From assembly GCF_005280585.1 (NCBI RefSeq), contig NZ_SZVO01000012.1, forward strand, positions 62,001 to 126,000: a DNA stretch of 64,000 nucleotides, in the 5' to 3' direction. Numbering within the stretch: position 1 is the stretch's first letter; each line of letters opens with the position of its first letter. Below the pieces are notes generated by a model. It saw nothing but the letters and a program-made list of their open reading frames with translations. It was not told where the DNA came from and made no database searches. Positions 1 through 9,547 of this stretch are shown one piece after another. The DNA comes from Dyadobacter frigoris. GTDB taxonomy: Bacteria; Bacteroidota; Bacteroidia; Cytophagales; Spirosomataceae. The position numbers and the translations under genes were made by a program.

Positions 1-1
1 A

Positions 2-190
2 CCTCACCTTTGGTATCAAAACAACCCAGAATTAAAATGTGCTTTTTGGAAGAAGGCATTTTTGATTTAACAGATTTGGTACCTGACATATGGCTGCCCA
101 AATTTAAGGGATCACGCTGAGGTTTCTACTTTTCCGGGGGGCGATTATTTTAACCTTGATTTACAAGATTTGAAAACCGATTATGTCTAA
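2..190 (+). pseudogene. Possible 3' remnant of a gene cut by the window edge, with an in-frame stop
   Basis: Read from base 2, the frame gives protein-like sequence (HLWYQNNPELKCAFWKK, then YFNLDLQDLKTDYV) up to a TAA at 188-190, interrupted by one TAA at 68-70. Aromatic and acidic residues are spread as in a real soluble protein on both sides of the internal stop, which suggests a coding region with a point nonsense mutation. I do not recognise the family. The competing frame from base 1 is open only to a TGA at 118-120 and looks less natural. It could also be chance, because only 63 codons are visible. From 191 to 340 I see no gene. Confidence 0.25.
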
Positions 191-340
191 TGTGCTCGTA
201 TCTTTTTACATTAAAACGAAAACATTCATAACCAGTAGTCCGATGTGTACATTGCGGATTAAAATTGTTCTGTAAAATAACTGTAACTTAAATGAATTAA
301 TGTTGAGTAAACCTATCGAACCAGCTTATACTCTCAAAAA

Positions 341-1879
341 ATGTCGACAGTTGCAATTGCGAGTACGGAGGGGAAATGGATTATGGCGTCAGTCATATTG
401 GCTTCGGCGATGGCTTTTATTGACAGCACCGCGCTGAATGTCATTTTGCCTTCGCTGCAAAATAGTCTGGGCGCGACAGGCAGCGACCTTTTCTGGATCT
501 TAAACGCTTATCTGCTTATGCTCGCATCCCTGATTTTGATTGGAGGAACTTTGGGAGATAATCTGGGTCGCAAAAAAGTTTTCATGGTCGGCATTGCCAT
601 TTTTATAGCTGGTTCTGCCGCCTGCGGATTTTGTCCAACAGTTACCTGGCTGGTTATTTTTAGATTGATCCAGGGAGTTGGAGGCGCACTGATGATCCCA
701 GGAAGTTTGTCGTTGATTTCTTCTTCAATCAATGAAAAGGAGCGGGGGAAAGCGATTGGAACCTGGTCGGCATTTACGACCGTAGTAACCATTGGCGGAC
801 CAATTCTTGGTGGCGCTTTGGCCGATGCAGGTCTTTGGCGTTATATTTTCTTTATAAATGTGCCCATCGGCGCGGCTGCTTTGATCATGTTGTGGTTACG
901 GGTTAAAGTGACTGAAGAAATACCTTCTGGTAAACCGCTGGATTTTGTCGGAGCCATTGTGATTGCTTTGGCACTTGCCACATTAACACTTGCTTTTTTG
1001 AGAATGCCGTCGATTGGTTTTAATAATTATCAAACATACATTTCTCTTGGTGCTGGTATTTCTCTGATCGTACTTTTTGTTTATCTGCAACACAAAAGTG
1101 CCAATCCGATGATGCCATTGAGTCTATTTTCCAGTGTTACTTTCAGCGGAGCCAATTTGCTTACCTTCTTTCTCTATGCTGGACTTGGGGGCGGAATGCT
1201 GTTTTTGTCACTCAATCTGGTACAGGTCCAGGGATATAGTCAGTTCGAATCCGGACTCACTTTTTTACCTTTTACAATGCTGATGATTTTGCTGGCCAGG
1301 TATGCCGGGAAACTGGCAGATAAATATGGCCCAAGGATTTTCCTGATCGCTGGTCCAATGACAACAGGAATCGGTTTGTTGATATTATCTTTTGTAAAAC
1401 AAACCAACGGTCCGTCAGATTATTGGACGACATTTTTTCCGGGAATTTTGGTTTTCGGCCTGGGTATGTCTTTCACAGTTGCTCCTTTGACGACGGCCGT
1501 TATGGGCTCAGTCAGCGATCATTTTTCAGGAACCGCTTCCGGTGTTAATAATGCAATGACCAGAATTGCCAATGTTTTTGCAAATGCAATTTTCGGCGCA
1601 TTGGCGGTTTTGTTTTTCTCAGGAGCATTGGCTGATCAGTTGGATAAATCTTCTTTTAGTAATGCTCAAAAAACTGAAATTCTGAAAGAAGCCGCCAATT
1701 TGGGAAATGCAAAAGTACCTTTCGAGATTGAAAAGTCGGAGAAATCAATCGTGATGAGTGCTTATCATGCATCGTTTATCCGCGCCTATGCAATTATTAT
1801 GCGTATTTCTGCCGGACTTGGATTTTTGGGTGGATTGATGGCTGTGTTGTTCATTAAGTCTTTGAAGGCGAAGAACTGA
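341..1879 (+). CDS. MFS drug:H+ antiporter, DHA2 (EmrB/QacA-like) family
   Basis: A 512-residue inner-membrane exporter, expected to use the proton gradient to expel drugs or other hydrophobic compounds. The hydrophobic pattern fits the 14 helices of DHA2 carriers. The MFS motif A (GDNLGRKK, near residue 75) follows helix 2, and the antiporter motif C (GGPILGG, near residue 150) lies in helix 5, followed by WRYIFFINVPIG, typical of EmrB/QacA proteins. The length is normal for the family. The ATG at 341 opens directly on a short polar stretch and helix 1; no Shine-Dalgarno is visible, as is usual in Bacteroidota. No membrane-fusion partner is adjacent, so it may work alone. It faces the GNAT gene convergently. 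The substrate cannot be told from sequence. Confidence 0.9.
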   Translation: MSTVAIASTEGKWIMASVILASAMAFIDSTALNVILPSLQNSLGATGSDLFWILNAYLLMLASLILIGGTLGDNLGRKKVFMVGIAIFIAGSAACGFCPTVTWLVIFRLIQGVGGALMIPGSLSLISSSINEKERGKAIGTWSAFTTVVTIGGPILGGALADAGLWRYIFFINVPIGAAALIMLWLRVKVTEEIPSGKPLDFVGAIVIALALATLTLAFLRMPSIGFNNYQTYISLGAGISLIVLFVYLQHKSANPMMPLSLFSSVTFSGANLLTFFLYAGLGGGMLFLSLNLVQVQGYSQFESGLTFLPFTMLMILLARYAGKLADKYGPRIFLIAGPMTTGIGLLILSFVKQTNGPSDYWTTFFPGILVFGLGMSFTVAPLTTAVMGSVSDHFSGTASGVNNAMTRIANVFANAIFGALAVLFFSGALADQLDKSSFSNAQKTEILKEAANLGNAKVPFEIEKSEKSIVMSAYHASFIRAYAIIMRISAGLGFLGGLMAVLFIKSLKAKN

Positions 1880-1906
1880 AAAATGGCATTTAAATTTTGA
1901 GATAGA

Positions 1907-2431
1907 TTATTTAGTCATTTCTTGTAAAGTTTTCTGTAACCAGATAATATCAAAATATGTCCCTTTTTTGTGAGCGATTCCTTTAAAATTTCCACATTCA
2001 ACATAGCCTAACTTCTTATGAAAGTTCAGACTAACCAGGTTTTTAGAGGAAATATTGACTAAAATATTTTTGATGCCCAAAAGACTAAGTTCGTTTTCGA
2101 GAATATGATAAAATTTGCTTCCAATCCCTTTTCCTGTACATGTGGATTTTAGCCAATAAGTAAGTTTAACGGTTTCTGAAAAAGTATTTTCCGGTCTGAA
2201 ATCATAAGCATAGCCAAATCCGATGATTTTTTCTTCACTTTGAATTACGTACCTGGGAAGATTAGTTTCTTTCATTATCAAATCATAGACCGCGCTGATC
2301 TCAATTGGTTCATCGGAAAAATGAAATGTCGTTTCTGAAATATAATAATTGACAATATTTAAAATATCATGAGCATCACTCAGCCGGATCGGCCTGAATG
2401 ATATGTTTTGATGATCTAAATTGTCATTCAT
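1907..2431 (-). CDS. GNAT-family N-acetyltransferase (phosphinothricin acetyltransferase-like)
   Basis: A 174-residue acetyl-CoA-dependent N-acetyltransferase. The start FRPIRLSDAHDILNIVNYYI, the central FGYAYDFRP and the acetyl-CoA loop CTGKGIGSKF followed by NFHKKLGY are the layout of the Pat/YwnH branch, which acetylates phosphinothricin, methionine sulfoximine or similar small amines. I chose the ATG at 2431; the frame can extend to a TTG at 2467, but the extra 12 residues are hydrophobic and not family-like. The gene lies 52 bases downstream of the OmpA-domain gene on the same strand, so the two could be cotranscribed. The substrate is inferred only from family resemblance. Confidence 0.8.
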   Translation of the reverse strand: MNDNLDHQNISFRPIRLSDAHDILNIVNYYISETTFHFSDEPIEISAVYDLIMKETNLPRYVIQSEEKIIGFGYAYDFRPENTFSETVKLTYWLKSTCTGKGIGSKFYHILENELSLLGIKNILVNISSKNLVSLNFHKKLGYVECGNFKGIAHKKGTYFDIIWLQKTLQEMTK

Positions 2432-2483
2432 TTTTGGTATGATTAGTGTAACAGCGATATATATCAAGTGAATATGTCATTAA

Positions 2484-3410
2484 TTATTCCTTCGTAACCT
2501 TCATTTCTACACGCCGGTTTCTTTTACGGTTTTCTTCACTATCATTCCGGGCCACAGGAATTTTACTTCCATAACCCTTTCCTGTAATCCTTCGACTGGC
2601 AATGCCATGGTCTGTCAGATATTTTTTTACAATTCCGACCCGTTCTTCTGACAATTTATAGTTTTTAATAGCATCACCACGGTTGTCCGTATGGCCGGAT
2701 AAATCAATCTCCATAGTAGGGAATTGTACAAGATAATTCAAGATTCTGTCTAATTCGGGTTTAGAAGAAGGTAAAATAATCGCTTTACTCTGCTCAAATT
2801 GAATAGCTAAAATTACTTTTTCACCGAGCTTGGGTTTAGCAGCGTTTGAAGTATTGTCTCGTTTCTGAATTTCATTTTCCTTTCGGATTACTTGAATTGC
2901 CTCTGATTTTTTTTGCTCTAATATTTTTCCTGCAGCAGAGGATTTGTGTGTAGATTGTTCATTAAGTGTTACTTGTTTAATATCAAACGTACCGGGAGGA
3001 CAGTCACCCTCTATATAATTTCCAGATTGATGGGCTTTATGACTTACCCACTTTCCTCTAATTTCAGATTTTCCTGTACCATAATCAGTAAATAGATAAC
3101 CTTCCAGAATTTTCAGGCACCAAGGAAGTTTGTTTGACGATTCACTGATTACTTCATATTCTATCATTACAACTTTATAGTTGGTAATCATTCCTCTGAA
3201 TTTTTGTATGACAAAACCTTTTGAATGATTTGTTTTTATTTGGCCACTCAGAAATACACCGACCTGATATAGAGATATTTCAACCGTGCCGTTTTTATAT
3301 TCAGGATTTTCCTGGGTGATTTCTCCTGACCAGGAGCCCGACAGATTTTGACTTTTTACAGATAAAAAACTTATGAGGTGAAGAAATACAATGGCTATTA
3401 AACTTTTCAT
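2484..3410 (-). CDS. Exported protein with C-terminal OmpA-like peptidoglycan-binding domain
   Basis: A 308-residue protein with a signal peptide (residues 1-20, ending near VKSQN), an N-terminal region to about 140 rich in beta-strand pattern (LSGSWSGEI...), a charged linker, and an OmpA C-terminal domain from about 200. The domain shows the family signatures SGHTDNRGD, LSEERVGIVKKYL, GYGSKIPVARN and the closing NRKRNRRVEM. Such domains bind meso-diaminopimelate in peptidoglycan, so the protein should sit in the periplasm or be tethered to the outer membrane. No lipobox or beta barrel is visible, which makes a soluble periplasmic anchor protein most likely. The N-terminal module I cannot name. 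Confidence 0.8.
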   Translation of the reverse strand: MKSLIAIVFLHLISFLSVKSQNLSGSWSGEITQENPEYKNGTVEISLYQVGVFLSGQIKTNHSKGFVIQKFRGMITNYKVVMIEYEVISESSNKLPWCLKILEGYLFTDYGTGKSEIRGKWVSHKAHQSGNYIEGDCPPGTFDIKQVTLNEQSTHKSSAAGKILEQKKSEAIQVIRKENEIQKRDNTSNAAKPKLGEKVILAIQFEQSKAIILPSSKPELDRILNYLVQFPTMEIDLSGHTDNRGDAIKNYKLSEERVGIVKKYLTDHGIASRRITGKGYGSKIPVARNDSEENRKRNRRVEMKVTKE

Positions 3411-3545
3411 GGCTGTTAGGGAGGATGGTATTTATGATGATTCTCAAAGTAAGTTACCTTTGGAAACTTAAAACAAAATATCAAATCCAATCTACTATAA
3501 ATTAATTATGGGCTTTTGCCTACTTTGTCGATTCAATATAAAAAC

Positions 3546-3587
3546 AAAACACCCTCAATAAACGATTAAGTCTATTGAGGGTGTTTT
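3546..3587 (-). terminator. Intrinsic terminator of purL, probably bidirectional
   Basis: A perfect 15-bp inverted repeat (3546-3560 with 3573-3587) encloses a 12-base loop, 24 bases past the purL stop. On the minus strand it is followed by a T-rich run; on the plus strand it also ends in six Ts. Confidence 0.85.
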
Positions 3588-3610
3588 TTAACTTTATTTA
3601 TATCAGCTTC

Positions 3611-6600
3611 TTACTTTTCCAACCACAATCTCGCGTTCACAAACGCTTCCATCCATGGAGAAACTTCGTCTTTTCTTCCTTTTGGATAATTCGCCCAGTG
3701 CCACTGGAAGAGTGATCTTTCAATGTGCGGCATCATTACCAAATGTCTTCCTGATTTATCGCAAAGCATAGCCGTGTTGAAATCAGAACCGTTTGGATTA
3801 GCAGGATAAGACTCGTAACCATATTTCGCTACGATGCTGTATTTATCTTCTGTGTAAGGAAGTTCAAACTTACCCTCACCATGAGAAATCCATACACCGA
3901 GCGTGCTGCCGGCCAAAGTGGAAAGCATTACCGAATTATTTTCCTGTATAGTCAGTGACGTAAAACCGCTTTCATGCTTTTTACTTTCGTTGTGAAGCAT
4001 TTTAGGTTTTTCTTCATGATCTTCATTGATAAGGCCAAGTTCTATAAACAACTGGCATCCGTTACAAATACCAACCGATAGCGTATCCTCGCGTTTGAAG
4101 AAGTTTTCCAAAGCGATTTTTGCCTTTTCATTGTAAAGAAATGCACCCGCCCAGCCTTTGGCAGAACCCAAAACATCTGAGTTTGAAAACCCACCCACAG
4201 CACCGATAAACTGAATATCTTCCAGCGTTTCACGGCCAGAGATCAGATCCGTCATGTGGACATCTTTTACATCAAAACCTGCCAGATACATTGCATTGGC
4301 CAATTCTCTTTCCGAGTTGCTGCCTTTTTCCCGGATAACAGCCGCTTTTGGTCTTGGTTTAGATGGATCAATTACTGGCTTTTTACCATCAAATTGCAAT
4401 GGGAAATTGTATTGCAATACATGGTTTTTATAGTTGTCAAAACGTTCTTTTGCTTTAACCGGTCCGCTTTGTTTTTTATCTAACAAATAGGAAGTTTTAA
4501 ACCAAACATCACGAAGTTCGTCGATTGCAAAATCCTGAGTTCCTGACTGATCTTTAACCGTCAATGTTGTAGTAGAAGTTACTGTTCCGATTTTATGGAA
4601 TTCAACACCAGCAGCTCCAAGAACAGATTCGGCCTCTGAATCTGCCTGGAAAACGATTCCGATATTTTCAGAGAAAAGTTTGGTGATGATATCCTGGTCA
4701 GATAAAGATGAAAGATCAATATTAGCGCCAAGATCACGATCCGCAAAACACATTTCAAGAAGTGTAGTAATTAATCCGCCGCTGCCAATATCATGGCCCG
4801 CCTGAATTTTACCAGCTTTAATTAATTGTTGAATCGTGTTAAAAGTATTTTTGAATGATTCCGCGTTTTTAATGTCCGGTGTTTCCGTTCCGATTTTACC
4901 CAAGATCTGGGCAAAAGAAGAACCGCCCAGTTTATAAAGATCTTCTGAAAGATTGATATAATAAATCGCACCTCCGTCTTTTTGAAGTACTGGTTCGATT
5001 ACTGCGGTAATATCATCGCAATGTCCGGCTGCTGAAATAATCACAGTTCCCGGAGCGATCACTTCTGCGTCTTTATATTTTTGTTTCATCGACAAGGAAT
5101 CTTTTCCCGTAGGAATATTGATCCCAAGACTGATCGCAAATTCGGAACATGCTTTTACGGCTGCATATAAACGCGCATCTTCACCTTCATTTTTACAAGC
5201 CCACATCCAGTTGGCAGAAAGCGAAACGCTCGCAAGTCCGTCCTGCAAAGGTGCCCAGATAATATTCGAAAGGGATTCTGCAATCGCGTTACGACTTCCC
5301 GCAGCAGGATCGATCAAGGCAGAAAGAGGAGCGTGACCGATTGAGGTCGCGATTCCTTCTTTTCCTTTATAATCAAGCGCCATTACGCCAACATTGTTCA
5401 ATGGCAATTGAAGCGGACCAGCACATTGCTGTTTCGCTACACGGCCGCCTACACAACGATCCACTTTATTGGTAAGCCAATCCTTACTCGCCACAGCTTC
5501 CAGTTGAAGAAGTTGCAACAGATAGGCATGAAGTTCTTTCTGGTCGTAAGTTACAGGCTGATATTTTCTGTCAACCGTTTTGTCGTGCATGATCACTTTT
5601 GGCGAGCTGCCAAACATATCATCCATTTCCAGATCCATCGGTTTTGCACCCGTGGAAGAAGATTCAAAAGTAAAGCGGTGATCCGAAGTTACTTGTCCGA
5701 CAGTATACATCGGTGCTCTTTCGCGGTCTGCTATTCTTTGAAGCGTATCAATATTTTTCTGTCCGATCACAAGTCCCATACGTTCCTGGGATTCGTTTCC
5801 GATTATTTCTTTTGCAGAAAGGGTAGGATCACCCACCGGCAATTTATCAAGATCAATTTTCCCACCTGTTTCTTCCACAAGTTCAGAAAGACAGTTTAAG
5901 TGCCCGCCTGCTCCATGGTCGTGAATGGAAACAATCGTATTATGATCGCTTTCAACCATTCCGCGAACGGCATTGGCAACTCTTTTCTGCATTTCCGGAT
6001 TAGAGCGTTGTACCGCATTAAGCTCAATTCCAGAGCTCATCGCACCGGTGTCTGCCGAGGATACTGCCGCGCCACCCATACCGATCCGGTAATTTTCACC
6101 GCCCAGTACTACAATTTTATCATCAACAGAAGGTTTTTCTTTTTGAGCCTGATCCGCTTTCCCATATCCGATTCCACCTGCCTGCATGATCACTTTGTCG
6201 TAACCAAGTTTTCTGGCATCTTCTTCATGCTCAAAGGTTAGCAAAGATCCGACGATCAAAGGCTGTCCGAATTTATTTCCAAAATCAGAAGCACCATTAG
6301 ATGCTTTAATAAGAATATCCATCGGTGTCTGGTATAACCACGGCCTTTCCGCCATCGGTTGTTCCCACGGACGATTTTCTTCCAAACGAGAAAAAGAAGT
6401 CATATAAACAGCCGTTCCCGCTAGTGGCAAAGAACCCTGTCCACCGGCAAGTCTGTCTCTGATTTCTCCTCCTGATCCGGTTGCTGCGCCGTTAAAAGGC
6501 TCAACCGTAGTCGGGAAGTTGTGCGTTTCCGCTTTAAGGGAAATTACAGAATCAAAATCTTTTGTTTCGTAGTATTCAGGAACATCCGGACGTTTCGGAG

Positions 6601-7267
6601 CAAATTGCTGAACGCGCGGTCCTTTTACAAAAGCAACATTATCTTTATAAGCAGAAACAATCCCATTTGGATTGGTTTCCGACGTTTTGCGTATCAGTTT
6701 GAATAAAGAAGATGGCTGTTCTTCTCCGTCAATAACAAAAGTTCCGTTGAAAATTTTGTGACGGCAATGCTCCGAATTCACCTGAGAAAAACCAAAAACT
6801 TCCGAGTCGGTAAGTTTGCGATCCAGTTTTTCTGATAGCTTATTAAGGTAATCTATTTCTTCGGAGCTTAGCGACAAACCTTCCTGCTGATTGTATTCAG
6901 CAATATCCTTAATTTCAAGAATAGATTCAGGCTGGATGCTGATGGTGTAAATTTGCTGGTTAAGCTCGCTGTATTTTTGCGACAGCATCGGGTCAAAACC
7001 TGTAAAATCCTCTTCAACTTTTAAAAACTCCTCAATCCTGATAATGCCATGGATATCCATGTTCTGGGTAATTTCCACGGCGTTGGTACTCCATGGGGTA
7101 ATCATCGCAGCACGCGGCCCTACAAAAAATCCTTTCAGTACAGTTTCTTCGCTGAGCTGGGCGTTACCAAAAAGCCAGGATAATTTAGAAATATTTGCCT
7201 GAGTGAGGGTTTGTTCAATTTGCAGAGCAAAGACAGTATTGCGGTCGTTGGAAAAGAAGTAAATCAT
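3611..7267 (-). CDS. purL: Phosphoribosylformylglycinamidine synthase, large fused form
   Basis: This enzyme makes FGAM from FGAR, ATP and glutamine in step 4 of de novo purine synthesis, in the cytoplasm. The 1218 residues hold the full single-chain form: an N-terminal PurS-like region, the linker and first AIRS-type half with SEHCRHK (165-171) and ETHNFPT (247-253), a glycine-rich ATP region (GAATGSGGEIRDRLAGGQGS), a second AIRS half (GHDIGSGG), and a class I glutaminase from about 960. The glutaminase nucleophile is the Cys in GICNG (about 1068), with His and Glu in PHIERS (about 1181 and 1183). Length matches the fused proteobacterial and Bacteroidota type rather than the split PurS/Q/L type. 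It stands alone, with its own terminator. Confidence 0.98.
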   Translation of the reverse strand: MIYFFSNDRNTVFALQIEQTLTQANISKLSWLFGNAQLSEETVLKGFFVGPRAAMITPWSTNAVEITQNMDIHGIIRIEEFLKVEEDFTGFDPMLSQKYSELNQQIYTISIQPESILEIKDIAEYNQQEGLSLSSEEIDYLNKLSEKLDRKLTDSEVFGFSQVNSEHCRHKIFNGTFVIDGEEQPSSLFKLIRKTSETNPNGIVSAYKDNVAFVKGPRVQQFAPKRPDVPEYYETKDFDSVISLKAETHNFPTTVEPFNGAATGSGGEIRDRLAGGQGSLPLAGTAVYMTSFSRLEENRPWEQPMAERPWLYQTPMDILIKASNGASDFGNKFGQPLIVGSLLTFEHEEDARKLGYDKVIMQAGGIGYGKADQAQKEKPSVDDKIVVLGGENYRIGMGGAAVSSADTGAMSSGIELNAVQRSNPEMQKRVANAVRGMVESDHNTIVSIHDHGAGGHLNCLSELVEETGGKIDLDKLPVGDPTLSAKEIIGNESQERMGLVIGQKNIDTLQRIADRERAPMYTVGQVTSDHRFTFESSSTGAKPMDLEMDDMFGSSPKVIMHDKTVDRKYQPVTYDQKELHAYLLQLLQLEAVASKDWLTNKVDRCVGGRVAKQQCAGPLQLPLNNVGVMALDYKGKEGIATSIGHAPLSALIDPAAGSRNAIAESLSNIIWAPLQDGLASVSLSANWMWACKNEGEDARLYAAVKACSEFAISLGINIPTGKDSLSMKQKYKDAEVIAPGTVIISAAGHCDDITAVIEPVLQKDGGAIYYINLSEDLYKLGGSSFAQILGKIGTETPDIKNAESFKNTFNTIQQLIKAGKIQAGHDIGSGGLITTLLEMCFADRDLGANIDLSSLSDQDIITKLFSENIGIVFQADSEAESVLGAAGVEFHKIGTVTSTTTLTVKDQSGTQDFAIDELRDVWFKTSYLLDKKQSGPVKAKERFDNYKNHVLQYNFPLQFDGKKPVIDPSKPRPKAAVIREKGSNSERELANAMYLAGFDVKDVHMTDLISGRETLEDIQFIGAVGGFSNSDVLGSAKGWAGAFLYNEKAKIALENFFKREDTLSVGICNGCQLFIELGLINEDHEEKPKMLHNESKKHESGFTSLTIQENNSVMLSTLAGSTLGVWISHGEGKFELPYTEDKYSIVAKYGYESYPANPNGSDFNTAMLCDKSGRHLVMMPHIERSLFQWHWANYPKGRKDEVSPWMEAFVNARLWLEK

Positions 7268-7285
7268 GATATATTTTTAATGCGG

Positions 7286-7293
7286 CAAAGGTA
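7286..7293 (-). promoter_or_regulatory. Possible -7 element of the purL promoter
   Basis: The minus strand reads TACCTTTG, matching the Bacteroidota -7 consensus TAnnTTTG, 18 bases before the purL ATG, which would give a very short leader. No TTG sits at the right distance upstream, so this is a half-match only. Confidence 0.3.
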
Positions 7294-7420
7294 TTTAAAA
7301 AATTACCGAAGCCCATCTATAATGTAAAAATTGATCTGATTTATAAAAAAGGTTAAAACACCAAGGTTAGTTCCTGCGTTGGCATTTGATTTTGCTTAAT
7401 GTTTAAAAATTGTATTTTAA

Positions 7421-8167
7421 TCAGATCCAGTTTCCTGTCAATTTCTTAAAAGCGTCTTTGTACAATTCCCCAACTGCGATTTCTGTGGTGCCGATATGTA
7501 CCGCATTTTTACTAATGGAATCAACTTTTGAAAGAGAAATAATAAAAGAGCGGTGTAAACGAAGAAACCTGGAAGCGGGCAATTTATCTTCTATCGATTT
7601 AAGGCTGCTTAGTGTAATGATAGGTTTTAGAGGAGGGGTTAAATGTATTTTAACATTATCCTTAACCGATTCAAGATACAGCACGGAATCAAAATCAACA
7701 CGGACCAGTTTGTAATCCGCTTTAACAAACATGCAATTTTCGGTGCTTTCATCAGGCAGGACGGTATTTCCGTTCAGCAGTTCAAAATAATTTTTAACCC
7801 TTAACGCTGCATTTAAAAACGCATCATAACCAAACGGTTTTAGCAAATAATCCAGCGCGTTTACCTTGAAAGCTTCCAGTGCAAATTGATTATACGCCGT
7901 GGTAAATATAATTTTCGCGATAGGAGTTGTACTATTTTGGTTAATAACCCGGGCAAGTTCCATTCCATTCAAATGAGGCATTTGTATGTCTAATATAATA
8001 AGATCAATGGGTTGGCTATGAATGGCTTGCAGTGCTTCGATTCCGTTGGCATAACTTCCTTTCAAACTTAAAAAGGGCGTTTGCTCAACAAAAGTATTGA
8101 TAAGGTTAAGTGCGAGCGGTTCGTCGTCGACTGTGATGCAATTCAAAAGGATATCCTGACCTGACAT
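7421..8167 (-). CDS. LytTR-family response regulator
   Basis: A 248-residue DNA-binding response regulator. Residues 8-125 are a receiver domain with the acidic pair D14/D15, phospho-acceptor D60 (LIILDIQMP) and the conserved Lys in LLKPF. From about 145 follows a LytTR domain (LYLESVKDNVKIHL, RFLRLHRSFIISLSKV), which binds direct-repeat DNA sites. It begins 9 bases after the stop of the sensor kinase, so the two form one unit with the kinase first. Targets are unknown; LytTR systems in this phylum often act on neighbouring or envelope genes. No transporter is next to it that would suggest the signal. Confidence 0.92.
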   Translation of the reverse strand: MSGQDILLNCITVDDEPLALNLINTFVEQTPFLSLKGSYANGIEALQAIHSQPIDLIILDIQMPHLNGMELARVINQNSTTPIAKIIFTTAYNQFALEAFKVNALDYLLKPFGYDAFLNAALRVKNYFELLNGNTVLPDESTENCMFVKADYKLVRVDFDSVLYLESVKDNVKIHLTPPLKPIITLSSLKSIEDKLPASRFLRLHRSFIISLSKVDSISKNAVHIGTTEIAVGELYKDAFKKLTGNWI

Positions 8168-8176
8168 GGAGAATGT

Positions 8177-9247
8177 TTATGCATTTATTAACCACAAATC
8201 AATTTGTAAATCAACCTGATAAGTTCCTTTTTCGGTGTTTTCGTCTATGGCCAGTTTATAGCGATCCGGGTACAGCAAATCCAGTCTTCTTTTTGTATTA
8301 ACCAATCCAATTCCGCCGCTCGATAAGTCCTGAGAAGCTGTTTCATCCTGAATGTGATTAAAGACTTTGAGCAACAAACTGCCTTTGTCAACGCTGAGAT
8401 CAATTAAAATCTGTGTTTTTTCAAGAGAACTGGTTCCGTGTTTAAAAGCATTTTCAATAAAAGGCAGAAGCAGCATCGGTGCTACGGAATAATCATGGTC
8501 GGTGAGTGGCGGATTAAAATCCAAAGTTGTATGTCCGTGAAGCCGCAATTTCATCAGTTCAATATAATCATTAATAAAGGAAATTTCCTGGCTCAACATG
8601 GCCTTATCCTGCAAGGTATCGTACAATACATAACGCATCATCCGGGAAAGTTTTAAAATAGCTTCCCGGGATAAAGGAATATCGGAATAGGTAAGTGAAT
8701 AAATATTATTGAGTGTATTGAAAAAAAAGTGTGGATTGATCTGTGCTTTTAATAAGGATAACTCCGACGCAATATGCTGTTTTTCAATCATTTCATGCTT
8801 TTTTTCATTAGCCTGCCATCTTTGTGCACCGGCGATACCAGTACTGATTACGAGCACTAAAAGTGTAACAATGAAAAGATATAAATCCAGGTAAAAGATA
8901 CTTTTTGGTTTTTTATTTGGTGACAAAGCGGCCATTTCTTCCATAACGTGAAGATTGATTTCAATGATTCTGGCAGTAATTAAAACAAATACTAATGCAG
9001 CAATGAACCAGATAATGAATACCGCTCTTTTTTCCTGAAAGAGAAATTTCGGGGTCATGTAAAGTGCATTAAAATAGAATACAGCTGCCAAAATGAAAAT
9101 ATTCAGCGACTGCTTGATCCAGAAGGAAGCGGGGACTTTAATGTCCCATGTAAGCGGTGGAAAAAAAAGTAAAACGAATCCAAGAAGGACCCAAACCATG
9201 ACGTGCACAAAAATGGTCAAACCATTTTTTGACTTTCCTGAAAGCAT
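8177..9247 (-). CDS. LytS-type membrane sensor histidine kinase
   Basis: A 356-residue kinase with four predicted membrane helices (about 11-30, 43-61, 77-95, 117-138), a short coiled linker, a His_kinase domain with phospho-acceptor His173 in QINPHFFFN, and an HATPase region with LLLPFIENAFKHG and GGIGLVNTKRRLDLLYP. There is no recognisable periplasmic sensor domain; the signal is probably read within the membrane. It is the first gene of the two-component unit with the LytTR regulator at 7421-8167. The membrane plan is typical of the small Bacteroidota LytS kinases. Confidence 0.92.
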   Translation of the reverse strand: MLSGKSKNGLTIFVHVMVWVLLGFVLLFFPPLTWDIKVPASFWIKQSLNIFILAAVFYFNALYMTPKFLFQEKRAVFIIWFIAALVFVLITARIIEINLHVMEEMAALSPNKKPKSIFYLDLYLFIVTLLVLVISTGIAGAQRWQANEKKHEMIEKQHIASELSLLKAQINPHFFFNTLNNIYSLTYSDIPLSREAILKLSRMMRYVLYDTLQDKAMLSQEISFINDYIELMKLRLHGHTTLDFNPPLTDHDYSVAPMLLLPFIENAFKHGTSSLEKTQILIDLSVDKGSLLLKVFNHIQDETASQDLSSGGIGLVNTKRRLDLLYPDRYKLAIDENTEKGTYQVDLQIDLWLINA

Positions 9248-9547
9248 AGCGGTAAGTTAAGCTGCAAGGTTACGGCAATTAGATCAAAACATCAATAATA
9301 ACCGATATAAAGGTAGTATTCGTGGATGCACTACGGAATTTTGGCTGCAAAAATGGAGTTTTTATCCTGATAATTCAGCTGTGAAAAAAGGTTTGACCGG
9401 AAATTTTAAGAGTCTGTCTATGATCTTTTGGTTTCTATCTGGTGGGTAGTTCTGTTTTAAATAATTTTAAGTCCATTTGCATATGTATTTGATACAAATA
9501 CCAACGTTTTATTTTTTTGGAATTGAGATCAAACCCACCTTTAAATT
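9248..9547. other. Intergenic region between divergent genes
   Basis: No gene of convincing length is present. The region holds the upstream sequence of the leftward LytS gene and the 17-bp dyad in front of the rightward gene at 9548. No terminator-like hairpin was seen. Confidence 0.6.
9485..9501. promoter_or_regulatory. 17-bp perfect dyad, candidate operator
   Basis: The sequence GTATTTGATACAAATAC has two 7-base arms around the 3-base centre ATA. It ends 46 bases before the ATG at 9548. The GT...AC outer bases resemble half-sites of GntR/HutC-type regulators, and a truncated GntR gene lies just downstream, but that link is inference. Confidence 0.5.

Noticed and set aside
5408..5899. Plus-strand frame of 163 codons inside purL
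   Set aside because: It is antisense to conserved PurL motifs and rich in His, Phe and Arg from reverse-complement codons; a shadow.
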